From contig NZ_CADDWM010000011.1 in assembly GCF_902809835.1 (NCBI RefSeq), forward strand, positions 310,001 to 374,000: 64,000 nt of DNA, given 5' to 3'. Positions 33,661-43,098 of this stretch are shown one piece after another. Source of the stretch: Agromyces sp. Marseille-P2726 (GTDB taxonomy: Bacteria; Actinomycetota; Actinomycetes; Actinomycetales; Microbacteriaceae). The translations under genes were made by a program, and so were the position numbers. Numbering within the stretch: the stretch's first letter is position 1; each line of letters starts with the position of its first letter. The notes below the pieces were generated by a model. It saw only the letters and a list, made by a program, of their open reading frames with translations, was not told where the DNA came from and did not search any database.

Positions 33661-33862
33661 GGGATCTCGATACGGCCGCTTCGCTGCCTACTCGATCACC
33701 GGGGCTGCTGCGCTGCCTACTCGATCACCGGGGGGATCTCGATACGCGTCGCCTGCGGCGGCGCTACTCGATCACCGCACCGGGGCTGCTGCGCTGCCTA
33801 CTCGATCACCGGGGGGATCTCGATACGCGTCGCCTGCGGCGGCGCTACTCGATCAGCGCACC
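33661..33862. repeat. REP-like hairpin cluster A (prpB-prpC gap)
   Basis: One degenerate unit (33661-33700) and two copies of an 81-bp direct repeat (33701-33781 and 33782-33862) differing at one base. Each 81-bp copy holds a half unit plus a full unit of the form GATC-TC-GA-TAC-stem-TAC-TC-GATC, with inner stem GCGTCGCC-TGC-GGCGGCGC. The last copy abuts the prpB stop. Confidence 0.85.
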
Positions 33863-33867
33863 GGGCG

Positions 33868-34767
33868 TCAGCGGGCGATCTCGAAGTTGAAGACGCTCGT
33901 GTCGAAGTGGTTGTAGTCCTCGTAGTCGATGAGGTCGTAGAGGTCGGCGCGGTGCTGCATCTCGGGAAGCAGACGCGTGAGCGTACCGGCATCCGTCAGC
34001 TCGTCGAGCGCCCGGCCCGCGGCGCCCATCGCGATGCGAAGCAGTGACACCGGCCAGATGACGATGTTCATGCCCACGTCGGCCAGCTGCTGCGCGGTGA
34101 ACAGCTCGCTCTTGCCGAACTCGGTCATGTTCGCGAGCAGCGGCACGTCGACCGCCGCCCGGATCGCCGCGAACTCCTCGAGCGACCGCATCGCCTCGGG
34201 GAAGATCGCGTCGGCACCAGCATCCACGAGTGCCTTGGCCCGGTCGACCGCGGCGCCCAACCCGTCGACCGCGGCGATGTCGGTGCGCGCCATGATCAGG
34301 AAGTTCCGGTCGCGTCGCGCGTCGACGGCCGCCCGGATGCGCTTGATCGCGGTGTCCTGATCGACCACGGCCTTGCCGTCGAGGTGGCCGCAGCGCTTGG
34401 GGTTGATCTGGTCCTCGATGTGGGTGCCGGCGAGCCCGGCATCCTCGAGCGTCTGAATCGTGCGGGCCACGTTCATCGGCTCGCCGAACCCGGTGTCGGC
34501 GTCGATGATCGCGGGCAGCTCGGTCATCCGCGCGATCTGCTGGCCGCGTCCGGCGACCTCGGTGAGCGTCGTCAGGCCGATGTCGGGCAGCCCGAGGTCG
34601 GCCGAAAGCACGGCACCCGAGATGTACACCCCCTCGAAGCCCTTGCGCTCGATGAGCCGCGCCGAGAGCGGATTGAACGCGCCCGGGAACCGCAGCAGCT
34701 CGCCCGTCGCGAGTCGCTCGCGGAACAGGCGCCGCTTCTCGGCGGCCGGGGTCTGCGAATACAGCAT
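33868..34767 (-). CDS. prpB: methylisocitrate lyase
   Basis: A 299-residue lyase of the isocitrate lyase superfamily: the catalytic loop KRCGH is present, with DADTGFGEPMNVARTI and GTHIEDQINP upstream. It splits 2-methylisocitrate into pyruvate and succinate. AGGAGA lies 6-7 nt before ATG 34767. It sits between repeat clusters A and B inside the prp operon. Confidence 0.94.
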   Translation of the reverse strand: MLYSQTPAAEKRRLFRERLATGELLRFPGAFNPLSARLIERKGFEGVYISGAVLSADLGLPDIGLTTLTEVAGRGQQIARMTELPAIIDADTGFGEPMNVARTIQTLEDAGLAGTHIEDQINPKRCGHLDGKAVVDQDTAIKRIRAAVDARRDRNFLIMARTDIAAVDGLGAAVDRAKALVDAGADAIFPEAMRSLEEFAAIRAAVDVPLLANMTEFGKSELFTAQQLADVGMNIVIWPVSLLRIAMGAAGRALDELTDAGTLTRLLPEMQHRADLYDLIDYEDYNHFDTSVFNFEIAR

Positions 34768-34797
34768 CTGCGAATCTCCTTCTCTCGTCGGTCACCC

Positions 34798-35010
34798 GGT
34801 CTCGATACGCCGCTTCGCGGCTACTCGACCACCGGTTGGCATCAGGTCACCCGGTCTCGATACGCCGCTTCGCGGCTACTCGACCACCGGTTGGCTCGTC
34901 GGTCACCCGGTCTCGATACGCCGCTTCGCGGCTACTCGACCAGCAGCCGTACGCCGCTTCGCGGCTACTCGACCAGCAGCCGTACGCCGCTTCGCGGCTA
35001 CTCGACCAGC
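34798..35010. repeat. REP-like hairpin cluster B (prpD-prpB gap)
   Basis: Three full units (34798-34833, 34853-34888, 34909-34943) of GGTC-TC-GA-TAC-GCCGC-TTC-GCGGC-TAC-TC-GACC and two shorter 33-bp tandem units from about 34944 to 35008. The cluster fills the 252-bp gap between prpD and prpB. Confidence 0.85.
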
Positions 35011-35019
35011 AGCTGCACA

Positions 35020-36546
35020 TCAGAACAGTCCCTTCGGCGCCGGGGCGTCGGTGAGCACGCCCCGCTGGGCCACGATCGAGAGCTCGCGAACCTCGTCGGC
35101 GGTGAGCTCGGGCAGGCGCTGGGCGAGGCCGAGGAACCGCTCGATCTCCTCGGGGCTCAGCACCGGCTCGGCGAGGATGCGGAACTTGCGCACGTAATCC
35201 TCGCGAGCGAAGGGCCGGGCCCCGAGCGGGTGCGCGTCGGCCACGGCGATCTCGTCGACGAGCTCGGTGCCGTCGGTGAAGGTGATGACCACGCGCCCGC
35301 CGAACGCCTTCTCGTTCGGGTCGTCCGAGTGGTAGCGGCGCGTCCACTCGTCGTCTTCGGCGGTCGTGACCTTCTGCCACAGCTCGACCGTGTCGGGGCG
35401 GTTGGCGCGCTCGGGCGCGTACGACTTCACGTGGTGCCATCCGCCGTCCTGCAGCGCGACCGCGAAGATGTACGGGATCGAGTGGTCGAGCGTCTCGCGG
35501 GATGCCGCGGGGTCGTACTTCTGCGGATCGTTCGCGCCCGACCCGATCACGTAGTGCGTGTGGTGACTCGTGTGCAGCACGATCGATTCGATGTTCGCCG
35601 GGTCCGCGGCATCCGGTCGCTCATTGTGCAGCTTGCGGGCCAGGTCGATCCACGCCTGGGCCTGGTACTCGGCCGAGTGCTCCTTGGTGTACGAGTCGAG
35701 GATGCCGCGCTTGGCCTCGCCCGGCGCCGGCAGCGGCACGGCGTACGAAGCATCCGGACCATCGAGCAGCCACGCGATGAAGCCGTCTTCACCCTCGTAG
35801 ATCGGCGACGGGCTCGTCTCGCCGCGCATGGCCCGGTCGACGGCCTCGACGGCCATCTTCCCGGCGAATGCGGGGGCGTGCGCCTTCCACGTCGAGATCT
35901 CGCCCTTGCGGCTCTGTCGCGTCGCGGTCGTCGTGTGCAGGGCCTGTCCGACCGCCTGGTAGATCGTCTCGACGTCGAGTCCGAGCAGCGTGCCGATGCC
36001 CGCGGCCGCGCTCGGCCCGAGGTGTGCGACGTGGTCGATCTTGTGCTTGTGCAGGCAGATCGCCTTCACGAGGTCGATCTGGATCTCGTAGCCCGTCGCG
36101 ATGCCGCGCACGAGCGCGCGGCCGTCGGCGCCGACGTGCTGCGCAACCGCCAGGATCGGCGGGATGTTGTCGCCCGGGTGCGAGTAGTCGGCCGCGAGGA
36201 ACGTGTCGTGGTAGTCGAGCTCGCGCACCGCCACGCCGTTCGCCCAGGCCGCCCACTCGGGGCTGCTGCGGCGCTCGAGTGCGGTGCCGAAGATCGTCGC
36301 GCCAGCGCCGCCGACCGAGACCGCGTGGTCGAGGGCCTGCTGACGCGCGGCGCTCACGGGGGCACGGGTGAGGGATGCCGCAGCCACCGCCGCGTTGTCG
36401 ATGACGCGGTTGATGATCATGTCGACGACCTCGGCCTCGACCTCGACCGGGTCGGCGGCGACCTCGGCGATGCGCCAGGCGAGCTGCCCTTCGCGCTGCA
36501 GGTCTTCTTCGCTGCGGTGGACTCGGAGGTCGTGCGTGATGGTCAT
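35020..36546 (-). CDS. prpD: 2-methylcitrate dehydratase
   Basis: A 508-residue MmgE/PrpD family enzyme: [18 protein letters not shown] near the start, [28 protein letters not shown] and [21 protein letters not shown] in the core, and a C-terminal domain with [17 protein letters not shown]. It dehydrates 2-methylcitrate to methylaconitate. The ATG at 36546 overlaps the stop of the GntR gene (ATGA), so regulator and enzyme are translated together. Confidence 0.94.
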   Translation of the reverse strand: MTITHDLRVHRSEEDLQREGQLAWRIAEVAADPVEVEAEVVDMIINRVIDNAAVAAASLTRAPVSAARQQALDHAVSVGGAGATIFGTALERRSSPEWAAWANGVAVRELDYHDTFLAADYSHPGDNIPPILAVAQHVGADGRALVRGIATGYEIQIDLVKAICLHKHKIDHVAHLGPSAAAGIGTLLGLDVETIYQAVGQALHTTTATRQSRKGEISTWKAHAPAFAGKMAVEAVDRAMRGETSPSPIYEGEDGFIAWLLDGPDASYAVPLPAPGEAKRGILDSYTKEHSAEYQAQAWIDLARKLHNERPDAADPANIESIVLHTSHHTHYVIGSGANDPQKYDPAASRETLDHSIPYIFAVALQDGGWHHVKSYAPERANRPDTVELWQKVTTAEDDEWTRRYHSDDPNEKAFGGRVVITFTDGTELVDEIAVADAHPLGARPFAREDYVRKFRILAEPVLSPEEIERFLGLAQRLPELTADEVRELSIVAQRGVLTDAPAPKGLF

Positions 36547-37196
36547 GCTGCTCCCTGTTCGGTGTGTGAGCCCTCGAGCGAGGTGAGGATGCTCGTCAGT
36601 GCATTGTGGAGGTGGACGTGCGTGGCGTGGGCGGCGAGTTCGGCGTCGCGCGCGGCGATGGCCGACGCGATGACGCGGTGTTCGGCGACGGATGCCGCGA
36701 GCCGGTCGGGATTGTCGCGAGCGAGCCGGCGGACCCGCACCAGGTGGGTGCGGATCGTGCGCAGCGCCGCGATGAGGTAGTCGTTGTCGACGGAGGCGTC
36801 GAGCATCGCGTCGAACCGTGCGATGAGGGCGTAGTACGCGTCGAGTCCCTCTGCCCCAGAGAGGTTCGCCTTCGCGAACTCGTCGGCGATCGCCGCGAAG
36901 GTGGCGGCATCCGCACGGGCTGCCGCCAGCCGGGCCGCCGTCTCCTCGAGCGCGCGGCGAACCTCGAACAGCTCCCGGATGTCGCCGGCGTCGAGGTCGC
37001 TCACGACGGTGACGCGCGGCGACTGCTGCACGACGAGCCCGTCGGCGGCCAATCGGCCCAGCGCTTCGCGGAGCGGGGTTCGGCTCACGCCGAGACGGGT
37101 CGACTGCTCGACCTCCCCCAGCACCGTGCCCGGCGCGAGCGCGCCCGACTGGATCTCATCGAGGAGCGTCGCGTACGCGCGATCGCTTGCCCGCAT
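36543..37196 (-). CDS. GntR-family regulator of the prp operon
   Basis: A 217-residue FCD-type GntR regulator: winged helix in the first 75 residues ([41 protein letters not shown]) and a helical effector domain. I chose ATG 37196 because GGAGG lies 7 nt upstream; an upstream in-frame start at 37214 has none. Being first in the operon, it probably represses its own promoter and is released by a methylcitrate-cycle intermediate. GTATAC sites just upstream match typical FCD operators. Confidence 0.88.
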   Translation of the reverse strand: MRASDRAYATLLDEIQSGALAPGTVLGEVEQSTRLGVSRTPLREALGRLAADGLVVQQSPRVTVVSDLDAGDIRELFEVRRALEETAARLAAARADAATFAAIADEFAKANLSGAEGLDAYYALIARFDAMLDASVDNDYLIAALRTIRTHLVRVRRLARDNPDRLAASVAEHRVIASAIAARDAELAAHATHVHLHNALTSILTSLEGSHTEQGAA

Positions 37197-37223
37197 GCGT
37201 CTACCTCCGTTCATCTTCAGCTA

Positions 37224-37283
37224 GTGTATACACAAATCCGCGCTCGACCGCGAGATGGGAAATGAGAAGCCCTGTTCGTATAC
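37224..37283. promoter_or_regulatory. two GTATAC operator candidates for the prp regulator
   Basis: GTGTATACAC (37224-37233) is a perfect 10-bp palindrome, and GTATAC recurs at 37278-37283 within CGTATACAA. FCD-type GntR proteins often bind TGTATACA-like sites. Both lie within 90 bp of the regulator start. Confidence 0.6.
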
Positions 37284-37370
37284 AAACTCAGTTCCCGCGA
37301 GACCGCCCCAGCGCCGTGCTCAGGAGTTGCCGCGGGGGTCCGGTCGCTCGAAGTGGGTGTACCGGCCGAT

Positions 37371-37523
37371 GGACTCCTGAAAACAAGGACGCTTTCTGCT
37401 TCCTTGTATCGCTCTCCCGTGTCCCCGTTTCGCTCCCCGGCATCCTTGTTCGATCTCGCGTGTCCTCGTTTCACTCTCCCGTCCGCTTGTTTCGCTCTCC
37501 CGTGTCCTTGTTTTCAGGAGTCC
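37371..37523. repeat. 153-bp element with 20-bp inverted ends and 21-nt internal repeats
   Basis: GGACTCCTGAAAACAAGGAC (37371-37390) is perfectly inverted at 37504-37523. Between them run about five imperfect 21-nt repeats near TCCTTGTTTCGCTCTCCCGTG. The rest of the 485-bp gap (37215-37699) shows no gene and no other structure that I can support. Confidence 0.8.
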
Positions 37524-37699
37524 GGGGGGAGCACAGGTTCTCGGTCTCGCTCGAGTCGGCGGGAGTTCGCCGAGGTGGCGAACCCGGCAGATCGTGCATA
37601 CGTGCGGCATCGCGACCGCGCAGAATTCCGATCTCGAATGCGCGCGGATGCGACCGCGCGGGGGCGCCGCGGCCCGAACGGTACGAGCGGACGCCGCGA

Positions 37700-39181
37700 C
37701 TACGCGGTGAGTTCGAGCTGCTTCGCGGTGTCGGCGAGCGACGCCGACGCCGTCGCCGCGTCGAGCGAGAGCTTCGTGCCGTAGCTCGGGATCATCTGGC
37801 GGAGCTGCGGCTCCCACTCCGGGAGGCGGTCGGGGAAGCAGCGCGCGAGCACGTCGAGCATGATCGGCGCGGCCGTGGACGCGCCCGGCGAGGCACCCAG
37901 GAGCCCGGCGATCGTGCCGTCGGCACCCGTGATCACCTCGGTGCCGAACTGCAGCACGCCGCCCTTCTCGGGGTCGCGCTTCATGACCTGCACGCGCTGG
38001 CCGGCGGTGATGAGCTCCCAGTCGCGATCTTTGGCGGTGGGCATGAACTCGCGAAGCGCCTTCATCTTCTTGGCCCGCGACGCGAGCACCTCTGAGACCA
38101 GGTACTTCACCAGGTCGAAGTTGCGCAGGCCGACCTGGATCATCGTGCCGATGTTGTGGAAGCGGATCGAGCCCGGCAGGTCCAACCACGTGCTCATCTT
38201 CAGGAACTTCGGCGTGAACCCGGCGTACGGGCCGAACAGCAGCGCGGTCTCACCGTTGACCACACGCGTGTCGAGGTGGGGCACCGACATGGGCGGGGCG
38301 CCGACCGCGGCCTTGCCGTAGACCTTCGCCTGGTGCTGGGACACGATCTTCGGGTTCGTCGTGCGCAGGAACTGCCCCGAGATCGGGAAGCCGCCGATCC
38401 CCTTGATCTCGGGAATCCCCGAGTGCTGCAGCAGCGCGAGGGCGCCGCCTCCGGCGCCCACGAACACGAACTTCGCGTTGACGACCTTGGGCGTCTGGCC
38501 GACGGTGTGCCGCACACGGAGCCGCCACGTTCCGTCTTTCTTGCGCCGGCGAAGCCACGTCACCTGGTGGTTCGTCAGCACGGATGCCCCGCGACGCTCG
38601 AGGTCTTCGAAGAGGTACTTCGTGAGCGCCCCGAAGTCGACGTCGGTGCCCGACTCGACGCGGGTCGCGGCCACCTTCTGGTTGGGATTGCGCTTCTTCG
38701 CCAGCATCGGAGTCCACTCGGCGATGCGCTCGAGGTCTTCGGTGTACTCCATGTCGGGGAACAGCGGCTCGTCTTTCAGGGCCGCGACCCGCTTGCGCAG
38801 GTATTCGATGTTCGCCTCGCCCTGCACGAACGTCATGTGCGGGGTGGAGTTGATGAAGTTGTGCGGTTCGGGCAGGGCACCAGTGGCGACGAGGTAGGCC
38901 CAGTACTGCCGACTGATCTGGAACTGCTCGTTGATCTGCACGGCCTTCGTCGCGTCGACGGTGCCGTCAGCTGCCTCGGGCATGTAGTTCAGCTCGCAGA
39001 GGGCGGCGTGACCGGTGCCGGCATTGTTCCACGCGTTCGACGACTCCTGCGCGACCTCGCCGAGACGCTCGTAGACGCGAATGCTCCAGTCGGGCTGCAA
39101 CCGCGAGATCAAGGAGCCGAGCGTGGCGCTCATGATGCCCCCGCCGATGAGCACGACGTCGACGGATTCCTCTGAAGTCAC
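37700..39181 (-). CDS. mqo: malate:quinone oxidoreductase
   Basis: A 493-residue FAD enzyme that oxidises malate to oxaloacetate and passes electrons to menaquinone at the inner face of the membrane. DVVLIGGGIMSATLGSLI is the FAD loop; ESSNAWNNAGTGHAALCELNYMP and GTDVDFGALTKYLF are family blocks, and PGASTAAPIMLDVL lies near the end. GTG at 39181 has no strong ribosome site. It supplies the oxaloacetate that PrpC consumes. Confidence 0.95.
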   Translation of the reverse strand: MTSEESVDVVLIGGGIMSATLGSLISRLQPDWSIRVYERLGEVAQESSNAWNNAGTGHAALCELNYMPEAADGTVDATKAVQINEQFQISRQYWAYLVATGALPEPHNFINSTPHMTFVQGEANIEYLRKRVAALKDEPLFPDMEYTEDLERIAEWTPMLAKKRNPNQKVAATRVESGTDVDFGALTKYLFEDLERRGASVLTNHQVTWLRRRKKDGTWRLRVRHTVGQTPKVVNAKFVFVGAGGGALALLQHSGIPEIKGIGGFPISGQFLRTTNPKIVSQHQAKVYGKAAVGAPPMSVPHLDTRVVNGETALLFGPYAGFTPKFLKMSTWLDLPGSIRFHNIGTMIQVGLRNFDLVKYLVSEVLASRAKKMKALREFMPTAKDRDWELITAGQRVQVMKRDPEKGGVLQFGTEVITGADGTIAGLLGASPGASTAAPIMLDVLARCFPDRLPEWEPQLRQMIPSYGTKLSLDAATASASLADTAKQLELTA

Positions 39182-39293
39182 GATTTCAGTCTAGGTGAGT
39201 CGTCATGGTGGCCTCGCGCGGGTGCCATCGCGCGGGTAGCATCGCGCGGCCGTGCCGGCGAGTGCAACGGATGCCGCGACATCCGCCCGCTCG

Positions 39294-39764
39294 TTACCGC
39301 CGCTCTTCGACCTCGCCGCCGTCGAGCTGCGGCATGCCCCGCTCGTCGAGCGGCCAGAACGGGTTGTGGGCGAACTCCCACAGGTTGCCGTCGGGATCGG
39401 CGCCGTACCCGCTGTAGCCGCCCCATTCAGTCTCTTCGGCGGGCTTCGTGATGCGCCCGCCGGCCTCGCGCCAGTCGGCGAGCGCACGATCGACCTCGTC
39501 ACGGGAGTCGAAGTTGATGGCGAGCGCGACGCCGCGGAAGGGCGGAGCCGGCGGTGCGGCATCCGTCTGCTCGGCGACGCCGGCGTCGACGGCGAGCTCG
39601 GCACTCGACCAGAGGGCGATGACCGGGCCTGGTGTCGTGAAGAACGTCGTCCCCTCGACGGAGTGCGTCGATTGGCGCCAGCCGAGGCGGCGGTAGAACT
39701 GCGTGGCGGCCGCCACATCGGCGACGCCGAGCGTCACGAGGGTGAAGCGTTGTGCGATGGGCAT
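39294..39764 (-). CDS. VOC-family (glyoxalase-like) protein
   Basis: A 156-residue vicinal-oxygen-chelate protein: FTLVTLGVADVAAATQFYRRLGW, then a second half ending GYGADPDGNLWEFAHNPFWPL, where the DPDGNLWE motif carries the metal-binding Glu. The ATG at 39764 is chosen because the first motif starts just after it, although its ribosome site is weak. Likely a glyoxalase-type or antibiotic/metabolite-binding protein. Confidence 0.82.
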   Translation of the reverse strand: MPIAQRFTLVTLGVADVAAATQFYRRLGWRQSTHSVEGTTFFTTPGPVIALWSSAELAVDAGVAEQTDAAPPAPPFRGVALAINFDSRDEVDRALADWREAGGRITKPAEETEWGGYSGYGADPDGNLWEFAHNPFWPLDERGMPQLDGGEVEERR

Positions 39765-39796
39765 GCGGCGAGTGTAGAGCGCGCCGCCGACAGGCA

Positions 39797-40213
39797 TCAG
39801 AGGGCCGCCACTCCCCCGGCGATGAGGCCGACGCCGGCGGTGATGAGCGAGGCCGTCAGCACGATCGCTCCCGCCCACAGCAGCATGATGAGCCGATTGG
39901 GGCGCTGCGGATCCTTGCCGATCACCGAGAGGAAGAACCCCGCGGGCATGAGGATCGCCGCGATCGGCACGCCGACTCGCGCGAACCAGAGCCAGAATCC
40001 GTCGAGCGCGGAGTGGTCGATGACGCCGAGGATCGCGATCGACAGCACGAGCAGCACCGCCGCGTGCGCGTGACCCGCGCGGAAGAAGCTCGTCTGCAGG
40101 CGATTCGCCGGCACGTGCCCCCGCACCACGCGGGTGAGGAAGTAGCCGCCGCTCTCGACGGTGACCAGCGCGAGCAGCAGGATGCCGATGAGGATGAGGT
40201 CTTGCGCGGGCAT
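39797..40213 (-). CDS. four-span integral membrane protein
   Basis: A 138-residue protein with four hydrophobic segments (LILIGILLLALVTVESGGYF; AVLLVLSIAILGVI; FARVGVPIAAILMPAGFFLSVI; LIMLLWAGAIVLTASLITAG) and a conserved-looking RAGHAHAAVL loop. It is divergent from the MerR gene, and the large palindrome between them suggests that it is the regulator's target. Function unknown. Confidence 0.75.
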   Translation of the reverse strand: MPAQDLILIGILLLALVTVESGGYFLTRVVRGHVPANRLQTSFFRAGHAHAAVLLVLSIAILGVIDHSALDGFWLWFARVGVPIAAILMPAGFFLSVIGKDPQRPNRLIMLLWAGAIVLTASLITAGVGLIAGGVAAL

Positions 40214-40237
40214 TGGTCGTCCTTTCAGGGACTCATG

Positions 40238-40283
40238 ATTGGATAGTGATACTCTCTAATATTAGAGAGTCGCAGTATCCAAT
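40238..40283. promoter_or_regulatory. 46-bp near-perfect palindrome, MerR operator candidate
   Basis: The core ACTCTCTAATATTAGAGAGT (40251-40270) is perfect; the outer arms extend it to 46 bp with three mismatched pairs (ATTGGATA at one end, TATCCAAT at the other). It lies in the divergent gap, 18 bp before merR. Confidence 0.8.
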
Positions 40284-40301
40284 GCAAGGGAGTCAGAGCG
40301 T

Positions 40302-40928
40302 ATGCGCATCTCCGCACTCGCCGCCGAAGCCGGCCTGCCCATCGCGACCGTGAAGTTCTACCTGCGCGAGGGCCTGCTGCATCCCGGCGTCGCGACGTCG
40401 GCGACGCAGGCCACGTACGACGACTCCCACCTGCGGCGGCTGCGAGTGATCCGCGCGCTCACCGGACCCGTCGGCCTGAGCGTGCAGCAGACGCGCATGA
40501 TCCTCGGCCTCATCGACGACCCCGGTGACGACCTCTACGCCACCCTCGGTCGGGCGGTCGGCGCCCTGCCGCCGACGGTCGACACGCGCGCGGCATCCGA
40601 CGACGACCCCGACCCGTTCCCGCGTGCGCGCGCCGCCCTCGAGGCGCTCGGGCAGGTGTACGACCCGAGCTTCGCGGCGGTCGCCCAGCTCGAGGCCGCG
40701 CTCGAGGCGGTCGATGCTGCGGGCATGCCGATCAGCGACGACCGGTTGCTCGAGTACGGCCGGCACCTCCGCGAGATGGCGGTCTACGACCTCGAGCGGA
40801 TGCCGCCAGAGCCGAACGCGGCGGTGGAGTACACGGTGCTCGGCACCGCGCTCTACGAGCCCGTGCTGCTGGCGCTGCGGCGGCTCGCGCACCAGGACGT
40901 CGCGTCGCGCCGCGATCTGGGTGCCTAG
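40302..40928 (+). CDS. MerR-family transcriptional regulator
   Basis: A 208-residue regulator with the MerR winged helix at the N-terminus (ISALAAEAGLPIATVKFYLREGLL, then YDDSHLRRLRVIRALT). No Cys-rich metal site is seen, so it probably senses an organic ligand through its helical C-terminus. AAGGGAG precedes the ATG. It is divergent from the membrane-protein gene at 39797-40213. Confidence 0.9.
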   Translation: MRISALAAEAGLPIATVKFYLREGLLHPGVATSATQATYDDSHLRRLRVIRALTGPVGLSVQQTRMILGLIDDPGDDLYATLGRAVGALPPTVDTRAASDDDPDPFPRARAALEALGQVYDPSFAAVAQLEAALEAVDAAGMPISDDRLLEYGRHLREMAVYDLERMPPEPNAAVEYTVLGTALYEPVLLALRRLAHQDVASRRDLGA

Positions 40929-40940
40929 GCGCGGCGCAGG

Positions 40941-41633
40941 TCAGAGCCCGAGCCGCTCGAGCTCCGCGTCCATGCGGCGAGCGATCTCGGCGTAGCCGTC
41001 GTCGTTCGGGTGCACCGCGTCGGCCGACATCCATTCCGGATGCCCCTGAAGCCACCGAGAGGCACCCGAGATGTAATCGGCGTCGACGTCGGCTGCGGCA
41101 TCCTCGACCATGCCGATGAGGCGATCGAGCGACGCGAGCCGCTCGTGCTGGTGCCAGAACGGCTCGACGACGATGAGCCGGGCGTCGGGAAGCTCGGCTC
41201 GCAACCGCTCGAGGTCGGCCCTGATTGCGGGCTCGAGGTCGTCGGCCTCCTCCGGCGCGTGGAACGCGTCGTTCAGGCCCATCGTGACGATCACCACGTC
41301 GGGCGGGGGTTCGTGGTCGACGATCTGGTCGACGAGGTCGCCGCCGGGCGCGAATCCCCGGTTGATGACGTATCCGAGCCCGTCCACGCTCGGGTTGAAC
41401 TCGAACCAGCCGCGCTCGGCGGCGACGATGCTCGACCATCGGTGTTCGGGCGAGCTCGCGCCCGTGCCTCGCGTGTAGGAGTCGCCGTAGAACGCCGCGA
41501 CGACCTGTCCGGGCGTCGGCGAGGCCGCCTGCCCGGGCGCGGAGGTCACCGGCATCGTGCAGGCGACGAGCGCAAGGCATCCGATCGCCACGGCGGCGAT
41601 TGCTACCGGCCTCGGGATGCCGCGACGATGCAC
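40941..41633 (-). CDS. SGNH/GDSL-type hydrolase lipoprotein
   Basis: A 230-residue exported hydrolase: signal with lipobox LVAC (Cys at about 25), block I FYGDSYTRG with catalytic Ser, GLND block III, and DAVHP near the end with the Asp/His pair. It should be a surface-anchored esterase, possibly acting on acyl groups of polysaccharide or envelope. GGAGGAG lies 8 nt before ATG 41633. Hairpin cluster C separates it from asd. Confidence 0.87.
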   Translation of the reverse strand: MHRRGIPRPVAIAAVAIGCLALVACTMPVTSAPGQAASPTPGQVVAAFYGDSYTRGTGASSPEHRWSSIVAAERGWFEFNPSVDGLGYVINRGFAPGGDLVDQIVDHEPPPDVVIVTMGLNDAFHAPEEADDLEPAIRADLERLRAELPDARLIVVEPFWHQHERLASLDRLIGMVEDAAADVDADYISGASRWLQGHPEWMSADAVHPNDDGYAEIARRMDAELERLGL

Positions 41634-41647
41634 CAGTCTCCTCCCCC

Positions 41648-41836
41648 GGTCTCGATACGCGTCCGCTTCGCGGGCGCTACTCGACCACCAGAGGCTACTC
41701 GACCGCCGAGAGCGCCGGCAGGGTCTCGATACGCGTCCGCTTCGCGGGCGCTACTCGACCACCAGAGGCTACTCGACCGCCGAGAGCGCCGGCAGGTCTC
41801 GATACGCGTCCGCTTCGCGGGCGCTACTCGACCAGC
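41648..41836. repeat. REP-like hairpin cluster C (asd / SGNH gap)
   Basis: Two full direct repeats of 74 and 73 bp (41648-41721, 41722-41794) and a third truncated copy (41795-41833). Each starts with GGTC-TC-GA-TAC-GCGTCCGC-TTC-GCGGGCGC-TAC-TC-GACC and carries an extra half unit. The last copy ends about 6 bp before the asd stop. Confidence 0.85.
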
Positions 41837-41841
41837 GAGTC

Positions 41842-42954
<1,113 letters not shown>

Positions 42955-42968
42955 TCATCTTCCAGTTT

Positions 42969-43042
42969 GTAGGACGTTCCTGAGTTTGTAGGACGCTTCG
43001 ACGCATCTGCGTCCTACGAAGGCCGAAATGTCCTACATTTCG
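42969..43042. repeat. symmetrical GTAGGAC/GTCCTAC hairpin set in the lysC-asd gap
   Basis: GTAGGAC occurs at 42969 and 42988 (19 nt apart) and GTCCTAC at 43011 and 43030 (19 nt apart). The inner pair forms GTAGGACGC-N12-GCGTCCTAC (42988-43017), and CGAAATGT-CCT-ACATTTCG (43024-43042) is a second hairpin. It may end or attenuate transcription between lysC and asd. Confidence 0.65.
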
Positions 43043-43098
43043 ACCGGATGTCGCGGGCGCGCCGCGTCGGATGACGGATGCCGCGGCATCCGTTCGCG

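Noticed and set aside
32416-34047. Plus-strand open frame of 543 residues across prpC and cluster A
   Set aside because: It runs through the hairpin repeats and opposite prpC; it has no recognisable family and only reflects high GC.
37217-37474. Minus-strand frame with heptad pattern (RESETRTRE-like) in the 153-bp element
   Set aside because: The heptad comes from the 21-nt DNA repeat; no ribosome site, and the frame has no upstream promoter.
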